A DNA stretch of 6,799 bases from contig JANQGL010000386.1 in assembly GCA_028277325.1 (NCBI GenBank), forward strand, positions 1 to 6,799, written 5' to 3'. This stretch comes from Magnetospira sp. Lineage in GTDB: Bacteria; Pseudomonadota; Alphaproteobacteria; Rhodospirillales; Magnetospiraceae. Made by a program: the position numbers and the translations under genes. Positions 1 through 5,661 of this stretch are shown here, piece after piece (positions within the stretch are counted from its first letter, which is position 1; each line of letters begins with the position of its first letter). The notes below the pieces were generated by a model that was given only the letters and a program-made list of their open reading frames with translations, was not told where the DNA came from and ran no database searches.

Positions 1-1123
1 CTCCCGGCGCGATCCCCTGGTGCCGCCCGAACCCGCGCCGCCGTCCGGTCCGCGCGACGCGCTGCGCCGCCTCGATGCCCTGCTGGATGAGGCGGTGACC
101 CTCCACCAGCGGTCCGACGTGCCCTACGGCATGTTCCTGTCCGGCGGGATCGACTCGTCGGCCGTGCTGGCCATGATGGCGCGCCTCAATCCGACCCCGG
201 TGCGCGCCTACACGGCGTATTTTCCCGACGCGATCGGGCGCGACGAGCGGGACCGGGCCGACGCGGCGGCGCGGGCGGCCGGCGCCGAGCGGGTCGACGT
301 GCCGTTCACCGAGGCGGACTTCTGGTCGCTGCTGCCCGACGCGGTGGCGGCGATGGACGACCCGGCGGCCGACTACGCGATCCTGCCGACCCTGAAGCTG
401 GCCCGCGCGGCGCGCGCCGACGGCCTGAAGGTGGTGCTGAGCGGCGAGGGGGGCGACGAGGTGTTCGGCGGCTACGGACGCTATCGGGCGGCGATGCGGC
501 CCTGGCCGTTCGCGCGCCGCCCGCGCCGCAAGGGACTCCTCGACGGCCTCGGCGTGCTGCGCGAGGCGCCGCGCGGTTGGCGCGACGGTTTGGCGGAGAG
601 CGAGCGGGCGGCGGCCCGGCCGGGTCGGAGCCGGTTGCAGCGGGCCCAGGCGCTGGACATCGACGCATGGCTGCCCAACGACCTTCTGACCAAGCTCGAC
701 CGCTGTCTGATGGCCTGCGGGGTGGAGGGGCGGGTGCCGTTGCTCGACGACCGGCTGGCGGCGTTCGCCTTCGCGCTGCCGGACGGCCTGAAGGTCGCCG
801 ACCGGCGCGGCAAGTGGCTGTTGCGGCAATGGTTGGCCGAGGCCATGCCGGCCTGCGATCCGATGGCCCGCAAGCGCGGCTTCACGGTGCCGGTGGCGGC
901 GTGGATTCGCCGCCGCGGGCGGCGTCTGGGGGGGCTGGTGGCGGCGCAGCCGGGGGTCGGCGAACTGTGCCGTCCGGACGCCGTCGCCGCGCTGTTCGAA
1001 GCGACCGGTCCGCGGGCCGGAAAAGCCGCCTGGAGCCTCCTGTTTTTCGCTTTGTGGCATCATCATTTCATTGTCGGGCGACCGATGGGCGCCGATGCAG
1101 AGGAAACCTTGTCAGCGCCCTGA
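1..1123 (+). CDS. asnB: Asparagine synthetase (glutamine-hydrolysing), C-terminal part, 5' truncated by window edge
   Basis: This is the synthetase half of an AsnB-type enzyme, which makes asparagine from aspartate, ATP and glutamine-derived ammonia in the cytoplasm. The frame is open from base 2, so the start and the N-terminal glutamine amidotransferase domain lie upstream; the GTG at 20 is internal. The ATP-pyrophosphatase loop SGGIDSS is at 140-160. The second signature, SGEGGDEVFGGYGRYR, starts at 440. A KLDR...EGRVPLLD block (about 692-751) and a basic KRGFTVPVAAWI segment follow, all in the usual family order. The C-terminus (WSLLFFALWHHH) is also typical, and the stop is TGA at 1121-1123. 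Some AsnB paralogues modify polysaccharide or peptide substrates rather than free aspartate, and without the N-terminus and left neighbours this cannot be excluded. The next gene begins 49 bases on, on the same strand. Confidence 0.93.
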   Translation, partial: SRRDPLVPPEPAPPSGPRDALRRLDALLDEAVTLHQRSDVPYGMFLSGGIDSSAVLAMMARLNPTPVRAYTAYFPDAIGRDERDRADAAARAAGAERVDVPFTEADFWSLLPDAVAAMDDPAADYAILPTLKLARAARADGLKVVLSGEGGDEVFGGYGRYRAAMRPWPFARRPRRKGLLDGLGVLREAPRGWRDGLAESERAAARPGRSRLQRAQALDIDAWLPNDLLTKLDRCLMACGVEGRVPLLDDRLAAFAFALPDGLKVADRRGKWLLRQWLAEAMPACDPMARKRGFTVPVAAWIRRRGRRLGGLVAAQPGVGELCRPDAVAALFEATGPRAGKAAWSLLFFALWHHHFIVGRPMGADAEETLSAP

Positions 1124-1138
1124 CCGGGCTGGCACTAT
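1109..1138 (+). promoter_or_regulatory. Possible sigma-70-like promoter for the hemerythrin-pyrC unit
   Basis: TTGTCA (1109-1114, 5 of 6 to the -35 consensus) is followed after 18 bases by CACTAT (1133-1138, 3 of 6 to the -10). It overlaps the end of asnB and would start RNA near 1145, about 28 bases before the hemerythrin ATG. The -10 is poor, so transcription from asnB is an equally good explanation. Confidence 0.28.
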
Positions 1139-1160
1139 GGGGGCCCGCCGCGCCACTCCC

Positions 1161-1165
1161 GGGAG
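1161..1165 (+). promoter_or_regulatory. Shine-Dalgarno site that sets the hemerythrin gene start
   Basis: GGGAG lies 7 bases before the ATG at 1173. The in-frame upstream ATGs at 1071 and 1137 lack such a site, and the 1071 one lies inside asnB. This selects 1173 as the start. Confidence 0.7.
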
Positions 1166-1172
1166 CGTCCGC

Positions 1173-3455
1173 ATGCCGCAACTGAGATTCACCCTCCGCG
1201 TCCAGCGCGAGAACGGGAAGCCGCTGAAGAACCCGCGCGAGTACCACGGCGCCTATTTCGAGACCCACAACCACAGCACGTTCGCCTGGGTGGCGCCCGA
1301 GGTGCCGGCGGCGCGGCCGCTGCACAACTGCACCATCGCCCTGCATCCCAACGGGGTCAGCGTGATGGGCTTCGAGCGCGACGGCGAGAGTTACGGGTAT
1401 CAGGAGTGGTGGCTGGTCCCCGAACCGGGCGGCGCGCCGGAGGTCGCCGAGGACGCGGCGCCGACCGGCGAGGCGGTGGTGCGGCCGGCGCCCGGCCGGT
1501 TCGAGTGGACGCCCGACATGGCGCTCGGGGTGGAGGCGGTGGACGCCGGGCATCGCACCCTGCTCGGCCACGCGGCCCGTCTGGCCGAACTGGCCGAGGC
1601 CGGCGACCGCGCGGCGATGCGGGTGCCGCTCACCGATCTGATCGAGGAGGCGGTCTACAACTTCGCGCGCGAGGAAGGCCTGCTGGACTACGCCGACTTC
1701 CCGGCCACCAACGCGCACCGGCATCGCCACGAGGTGTTCCTGGACAGCCTGCGCGCGGTCCGCAACCGGCTGGCCACGGAGCCCGAGGCGGCGGACCCGG
1801 ACGCCCTCCTGTCGATCCTGGACGAGTGGATCGCCGACCACGTCCGCGACGCCGACCGGCAATGGGTGCCCTATGTACGCCCGGCGCGGGCCGGCGCCGG
1901 GGCGGCGCCGGACGCCGAGGCGCCGTCCGACGGCTGGCTGGAGGAGGAAAGCGGCTTCGCGGCGAGCATCGAGGGCGACGCCCCCATCGAACTGCCCGAC
2001 GAGGATCTGGAGCATCTGTTCGAGGACACCGGCGGCGAGGACGCGGATGTCCTGGACATCGACATGCGGGCGATTCTCGGCCGCGAGGAGCGGACGGTCC
2101 CCGGTCCGGAGCTGGAGGACGGGCCGGACTCCGGGCCCGTGGAGGGGGACGCGGCGACGGAGGACGACGGGTTCGACGACCTGGTCGGCGGCGGCGGGCC
2201 GACCGGGAAATGGGACGACATCGATCTGGACTCGGCGGCGGCGGACGAGACCCTGACGATCGGTCCCCCGGACGACGAAGTCCCGGCCGAAAAACCGCTC
2301 GATGAATTGATCTCGGACCTCGGTCCCCTGGAGGACGACGCGCCCGATCTTTCGCTTCTGGGAGAGGAGGAGGAGGAAGAAGCGGAGGACGCGGGCCCGC
2401 CGGCCGACGCGCCGCTGGAGGACGTCCCGGCGGAGGCCGGGCCGGACCGTCCGGACGCGCCCGAGGACGCCCTGCCGCCGTTCGATCCCAGGCATCCGGA
2501 ACGGCCCGACGGGTCCCTGGCGTGGCGCGAGGAGATGAGTGTCGGGGTGCCGGAACTGGATGCCGAGCACAAGGACATGCTGGAGGCCGCCGAACGCCTG
2601 CGCCGGGCGCGCGAGGAGACCGATCCGCAACGGCGCCAGTCGGTGGTCGGCGGGGTTCTGGCATTCCTGGCCGCCTATACCGAGACCCATTTCGAGCGCG
2701 AGGCGCGGATCATGGAAGCGGTCGACTACCCGCAGGCCATGGCCCACGCCAAGGTGCACCGCGAACTGAAGGAGGTGGTGCACGAATTGAAGGCGCAGTT
2801 CGACGGAGCGCCGGCCAGCGTCGACCTCGACCTGGTCTACGAGTTCCTGCGCACCTGGCTGGTTCAGCATATCCTCAAGGACGACCGGGGGATGATGCCC
2901 TTCATGTCCGGGAACCCGGTCGCCCTCGCCGCGGCGTCCCTGGACGGCGAGGGCGACCTGCTGGACGACCTGGCGGCGGCCGGCGCGGCGATGTCGGACG
3001 ACGTCCCGGCCGCGGCGCCGGATGCCGGACTCCCGGGCCCGGCCGATGCGGGCGATGCCGAACCGGACCCGGTGCCGGCGATGGATGCCGAGGACGACAT
3101 GATCGCGTTCGACGACATCGACCTGTCCGACGACACGGCCGAGGGCGATCAAATGGTGGCGGTCGGGGCGGGCGACCCGACCTCGGCCGGGGACGACGGC
3201 GGATTCGGGGTGGCCAGCGACGAACTTCTGTCCTTCGCGGACGCCGACGGCGTCGAAGGCTGGGATTTACCGTCCGGGGACGCGGAAACGCCGGACGCGC
3301 CCGACGGCGAGCCGGCCGACGACGAGGACCCCGGGGACCCGGCCGAACCGGTCGGCGTGGACGCGCTCGATCGCCTGGCCGACGTGGAGTCCCTCATGGA
3401 AAGCATCCGCGAACTGGTCCGGCGGACCGAGGAAATCGGGACGGAGAAGGAATGA
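1173..3455 (+). CDS. Double bacteriohemerythrin-domain protein with long acidic linkers (760 aa)
   Basis: Probable cytoplasmic oxygen- or redox-responsive non-haem diiron protein; no signal peptide or membrane segment is visible. Layout: residues 1-85, an N-terminal module I do not recognise; about 110-235, hemerythrin domain 1; about 240-447, an acidic Pro/Gly/Ala linker with a run of six Glu at 398-403; about 449-580, hemerythrin domain 2; 581-728, a second acidic region; 729-757, a predicted amphipathic helix. Domain 2 has the full ligand set in canonical spacing: H466, H506, E510, H525, H529, H566, D571. Domain 1 has H127, E167, H182, H186, H223 and D228, but Asn163 (AAC) replaces the ligand His, so its diiron site is probably impaired. 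Most bacteriohemerythrins are single domains of about 130-150 residues, which makes this architecture unusual. The stop overlaps the next gene's ATG (ATGA). The hemerythrin assignment is firm; the physiological role is inference. Confidence 0.9.
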   Translation: MPQLRFTLRVQRENGKPLKNPREYHGAYFETHNHSTFAWVAPEVPAARPLHNCTIALHPNGVSVMGFERDGESYGYQEWWLVPEPGGAPEVAEDAAPTGEAVVRPAPGRFEWTPDMALGVEAVDAGHRTLLGHAARLAELAEAGDRAAMRVPLTDLIEEAVYNFAREEGLLDYADFPATNAHRHRHEVFLDSLRAVRNRLATEPEAADPDALLSILDEWIADHVRDADRQWVPYVRPARAGAGAAPDAEAPSDGWLEEESGFAASIEGDAPIELPDEDLEHLFEDTGGEDADVLDIDMRAILGREERTVPGPELEDGPDSGPVEGDAATEDDGFDDLVGGGGPTGKWDDIDLDSAAADETLTIGPPDDEVPAEKPLDELISDLGPLEDDAPDLSLLGEEEEEEAEDAGPPADAPLEDVPAEAGPDRPDAPEDALPPFDPRHPERPDGSLAWREEMSVGVPELDAEHKDMLEAAERLRRAREETDPQRRQSVVGGVLAFLAAYTETHFEREARIMEAVDYPQAMAHAKVHRELKEVVHELKAQFDGAPASVDLDLVYEFLRTWLVQHILKDDRGMMPFMSGNPVALAAASLDGEGDLLDDLAAAGAAMSDDVPAAAPDAGLPGPADAGDAEPDPVPAMDAEDDMIAFDDIDLSDDTAEGDQMVAVGAGDPTSAGDDGGFGVASDELLSFADADGVEGWDLPSGDAETPDAPDGEPADDEDPGDPAEPVGVDALDRLADVESLMESIRELVRRTEEIGTEKE

Positions 3456-4786
3456 GCCGGCGGTTCGACCTGCTGCTGCGCGGCGGCCGCTGCGTCCTGC
3501 CGGCCGGACTCGCCGAGGCCGACATCGGGGTTCGCGGCGGCAAGGTGGCGGCGATCGGCGGCCTCGGCGACGCCGGCGCCGAGACGGAGATCGATGCGGG
3601 CGCCCTGCATGTCCTGCCCGGAGTGATCGATTCCCAGGTCCACATGCGGGAACCGGGCCTGGAGCACAAGGAGGATTTCGCGACCGGCACCGCCGCCGCG
3701 GCGCTCGGCGGGGTGACGGCGGTGATGGAGATGCCCAACACCAAGCCGAACACCACCACCGCCGCCGACCTGGCCGACAAGGCGCGGCGCGCCAGGGGCC
3801 GGGCATGGTGCGACATGGCCTTTTTCGTCGGCGCCACCGGCGGCAACGTGGAGTCCCTGGGCGACCTGGAGCGGCTGCCGTCCTGCGCCGGGGTCAAGGT
3901 GTTCATGGGATCGTCCACCGGCAGCCTGCTGGTCGACGACGACGCGACCCTGGCGCAAGTCCTGGCCAACGGGTCCCGCCGGGTGGCGGTGCATTGCGAG
4001 GACGAGCCGCGGCTGCGCGAGCGGTTCGCCCTGGTCGAGGGCGGCGCCGCGGTGGCGATGCATGCCGAGTGGCGCGACGCCGAAACGGCGCGCCGCGCCA
4101 CCGAGCGGCTGCTGCGACTGGCCGGCGGGGTGGGGCGGCGGGTGCACGTGCTGCACGTGACGACGGCCGCGGAAATGGACCTGCTGCCGGGATATCGGGA
4201 CATCGCCACCGTCGAGGTGACGCCCCAGCACCTGACCCTGGCGGCGCCCGACGCCTACGACCGGCTCGGCACGCGGGCCCAGATGAACCCGCCGATCCGC
4301 GACGCGGCGCACCGCGACGCCCTGTGGCGGGCGCTGGATCAGGGGCTTGTCGACGTGATCGGCTCCGATCACGCACCGCACACCCTGGAGGAAAAGGCCA
4401 AGCCCTATCCGCAGAGCCCGTCCGGCATGCCGGGCGTGCAGACCCTGCTGCCGGTGATGCTGGATCACGTCAACGCCGGCCGGCTGACCCTGGAGCGGCT
4501 GGTCGACCTGACCGCGGCCGGTCCGGCGCGGGTCTACGGGATCGCCGGCAAGGGGCGGATCGCGCTCGGCCATGACGCCGACTTCGCGCTGGTCGATCTC
4601 AAGGCGCGAAAGACCCTGTCCGACCGCTGGATCGCGTCGCGCTGCGGCTGGACGCCGTTCGACGGGATGCGGGTGACCGGCTGGCCGGTCGCCACGATCC
4701 TGCGCGGGCAGGTGGTGATGCGCGACGGGGCGGTGGTCGGCGAACCGCGGGGAACCGCCCTCCGGTTCCAGGACACGCTGGCCTGA
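3452..4786 (+). CDS. pyrC: Dihydroorotase, class I-like (444 aa)
   Basis: Cytoplasmic amidohydrolase-fold enzyme that interconverts N-carbamoyl-L-aspartate and dihydroorotate in pyrimidine synthesis. Visible in order: the metal-site strand VIDSQVHMREPG (Gln62, His64, Arg66); EMPNTKPN (substrate-binding Asn96); GVKVFMGSS (Lys149, position of the bridging carboxylated lysine in related amidohydrolases); His181 in VHCEDE; His235 in HVLHVT; MNPPIR (Asn279); GSDHAPH (Asp306, His307, His310). The length is normal for this COG0044 group. The usual HxH is QxH here. From memory, an alphaproteobacterial dihydroorotase subgroup shares SQVHxREPGLEHKED, so this may be a family trait rather than damage. 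The ATG overlaps the hemerythrin stop by 4 bases, with GGAGAAGG just upstream, so translational coupling is likely. Other cyclic amidohydrolases (hydantoinase, allantoinase) are less likely given the dihydroorotase-like motifs. Confidence 0.9.
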   Translation: MSRRFDLLLRGGRCVLPAGLAEADIGVRGGKVAAIGGLGDAGAETEIDAGALHVLPGVIDSQVHMREPGLEHKEDFATGTAAAALGGVTAVMEMPNTKPNTTTAADLADKARRARGRAWCDMAFFVGATGGNVESLGDLERLPSCAGVKVFMGSSTGSLLVDDDATLAQVLANGSRRVAVHCEDEPRLRERFALVEGGAAVAMHAEWRDAETARRATERLLRLAGGVGRRVHVLHVTTAAEMDLLPGYRDIATVEVTPQHLTLAAPDAYDRLGTRAQMNPPIRDAAHRDALWRALDQGLVDVIGSDHAPHTLEEKAKPYPQSPSGMPGVQTLLPVMLDHVNAGRLTLERLVDLTAAGPARVYGIAGKGRIALGHDADFALVDLKARKTLSDRWIASRCGWTPFDGMRVTGWPVATILRGQVVMRDGAVVGEPRGTALRFQDTLA

Positions 4787-4790
4787 CGGG

Positions 4791-4810
4791 TCGGCGCGAC
4801 GCCGATTATT
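4791..4810 (+). terminator. Weak intrinsic terminator candidate after pyrC
   Basis: TCGGCG (4791-4796), loop CGA and CGCCGA (4800-4805) form a 6-bp hairpin followed by TTATT. It sits in the 19-base gap between the convergent pyrC and small-protein stops. The stem and T-tract are both short, so termination may be partial or Rho-assisted. Confidence 0.4.
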
Positions 4811-5039
4811 CCGGATCGGCCGCCGCCGCGACCTGACGCGGCGGGACCATCGCCAGACAGTCGTAGGACCACCCGAACCGCGGGTCGCCCGGCCGCGTCA
4901 ACCCGGCGCGGCGCATCCCGGCCAGCAAGGCGGCGCTGTTCATGCACTGGGTTTCGGTGGCGAAGGCGTGGCGCGGGGTCACGGTCTCGCAGTCGCCGCC
5001 CAGGCACACCATCAGATGAAGGACGAACACGAAATCCAT
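4806..5039 (-). CDS. Small four-cysteine protein of unknown function (77 aa)
   Basis: I do not recognise a named family. The frame runs from ATG at 5039 to TAA at 4806-4808. The N-terminus is hydrophobic (MDFVFVLHLMVCLGG) but short and without a basic n-region, so it is at best a weak export signal. Four cysteines occur at residues 12, 17, 32 and 61 (VCLGGDC, TQCMNS, SYDCLA), with WSYDC close to the C-terminus. Small alphaproteobacterial proteins with a hydrophobic start and a C...C...C...WxxxxC pattern are common; this resemblance is from memory and suggests disulfide pairing or metal binding. Upstream, GGAAAG in a purine-rich GGAAAGAAAAGAA stretch could act as a weak ribosome binding site. 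The frame stays open upstream to 5339, but that part crosses a terminator and a promoter, so I start at 5039. It is convergent with pyrC. Confidence 0.62.
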   Translation of the reverse strand: MDFVFVLHLMVCLGGDCETVTPRHAFATETQCMNSAALLAGMRRAGLTRPGDPRFGWSYDCLAMVPPRQVAAAADPE

Positions 5040-5106
5040 GCGGTTCTTTTCTTTCCGAGGCCGCGCAAGGAAGGACGTTACAACAAGATGACATAAAAAT
5101 GAATTG

Positions 5107-5120
5107 TTGATTGCAATCCC
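5107..5120. promoter_or_regulatory. FNR/FixK-like palindrome upstream of the small cysteine gene
   Basis: TTGATTGCAATCCC matches TTGAT-N4-ATCAA at 8 of 10 specified positions and contains the perfect 10-bp palindrome GATTGCAATC (5109-5118). On the minus strand a possible -10, TGTAAC (5082-5077), would put the start near 5070, so the palindrome centre lies about 43 bases upstream, near the -41.5 typical of activator sites. The right half-site is imperfect and no regulator gene is in view. Confidence 0.3.
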
Positions 5121-5161
5121 GGTCGCGCCGTCGGATCGGGTCGGGCTCGGGGGAGGGGAAC

Positions 5162-5201
5162 AAAAAAAGGACCGCGCAACAGGGGGAGTCGTTGCGCGGT
5201 C
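5162..5201 (-). terminator. Strong intrinsic terminator
   Basis: Read on the minus strand, GACCGCGCAAC (5201-5191), a 10-base loop GACTCCCCCT and GTTGCGCGGTC (5180-5170) form a perfect 11-bp stem. One C and seven consecutive T (5168-5162) follow. On the plus strand no T-tract follows the hairpin, so it is directional. It would end a small RNA started at about 5304 and could also catch nadK read-through. Confidence 0.9.
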
Positions 5202-5304
5202 AATAGGGGTGTGTTCCAAGAGCACGAGGAGGAAACCACAGACGTGATTTCTTCCCGACGCGGGGATCAGGGGAATTCGGAGGAGCAATCCCCGCGTCCG
5301 TGTC
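5162..5304 (-). ncRNA. Candidate small regulatory RNA, about 143 nt, with anti-Shine-Dalgarno-like segments
   Basis: A minus-strand promoter (5339-5311) and an intrinsic terminator (5201-5162) bracket this stretch, and I see no convincing gene inside. Predicted structure, 5' to 3': hairpin I has a perfect 11-bp stem (5298-5288 with 5267-5257) and a 20-nt loop containing CUCCUCC and UUCCCC; the middle is weakly structured (possible 4-bp CACG/CGUG closure, 5246-5243 with 5226-5223) and exposes UUUCCUCCU; hairpin III is the terminator, with loop GACUCCCCCU. CCUCCU equals the anti-Shine-Dalgarno core of 16S rRNA, and C-rich exposed segments are a known feature of several bacterial sRNAs that block ribosome binding sites. 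It lacks the SRP RNA loop motif and the terminal closing stem expected of 6S RNA. Alternative: an attenuated 5' leader for the small gene at 5039. Expression is inferred only. Confidence 0.62.
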
Positions 5305-5310
5305 TCTGAG

Positions 5311-5339
5311 AACATAGACATCGCGGAAAGTAGTGTCAA
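5311..5339 (-). promoter_or_regulatory. Consensus-like sigma-70 promoter for the candidate small RNA
   Basis: On the minus strand a perfect -35 TTGACA (5339-5334), a 17-bp spacer and a -10 TATGTT (5316-5311, 4 of 6) are present, predicting a start near 5304. Directly upstream, 5341-5400 has only 15 G/C in 60 bases, which could act as an UP element. The dyad TGTC-AATC-GACA (5334-5345) overlaps the -35 and could be an operator. Confidence 0.75.
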
Positions 5340-5661
5340 TCGACAAATATGTACATTAGATAAATATAATAAGTGAAAATTGTAATATCGGCCAATAATG
5401 GATGGCGCGTTTTTTAGGATGCTTTTTGAATATGGACCGACTTCACGGCGCCGGGGCCGAGCGCCGCCTTGCCGCGTGTTTTCGTCTTCGAGTGCAGCGC
5501 GGTAAATCTCAACCGTCGTGACGAGCGCAATTTGCGGTCAAACGGTGCCGCGTCCGGACCCCGCGCGAATGCGGAGGAACGCGCCGGTCATCGGCCGATC
5601 GGAGCCGCGACCGTTTCCGGCCGGCGGAGTCGCGTCCCGGGCCGGGCGCCGCCCGAACCGG
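5340..5661. other. Intergenic region with an AT-rich island, no gene seen
   Basis: The first 100 bases are AT-rich, with T-runs at about 5410-5416 and 5422-5426, unlike the surrounding GC-rich DNA. From about 5440 composition returns to GC-rich. That part holds inverted repeats without T-tracts: CGGCGC/GCGCCG near 5446-5466, TTGCCGCG/CGCGGTAA (one G-T pair) near 5469-5505, CGCAATTTGCG near 5526-5536, and the palindrome ATCGGCCGAT at 5590-5599. Some may lie in the nadK 3' untranslated RNA. No intrinsic terminator follows nadK here. Short plus-strand reading frames lack plausible starts and protein-like composition. Confidence 0.6.

Noticed and set aside
1131..1150. Sigma-54-like TGGCAC element before the hemerythrin gene
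   Set aside because: The required GC at the -12 position is absent at the correct spacing.
1068..3152. 694-codon open frame on the minus strand, antisense to the hemerythrin gene
   Set aside because: It is rich in Arg, Gly, Val and His with no recognisable domain. The plus strand encodes clear hemerythrin motifs. High GC removes stop codons from the antisense frame.
2522..3451. Long N-terminal extension of the dihydroorotase frame into the hemerythrin gene
   Set aside because: The extension is Arg/Gly low-complexity sequence from an out-of-frame reading. Family similarity starts at the ATG at 3452, which has its own ribosome binding site.
3149..4573. 474-codon open frame on the minus strand, antisense to pyrC
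   Set aside because: It mirrors the dihydroorotase codons and has Arg/His/Gln-rich composition. It is a GC artefact.
5244..5309. Plus-strand 21-codon frame from a GTG preceded by GAGGAGG
   Set aside because: The AGGAGG is the complement of the small RNA's CCUCCU segment, the spacing is long (11 bases), and no plus-strand promoter close by supports it.
5040..5339. Longer version (177 aa) of the small cysteine protein starting at 5339
   Set aside because: It would start within the promoter and run through a strong terminator hairpin. The extra sequence shows no protein-like pattern.
5401..5430. T-runs after GCGCG and GATGC as plus-strand terminators
   Set aside because: No adequate GC stem precedes either T-run.
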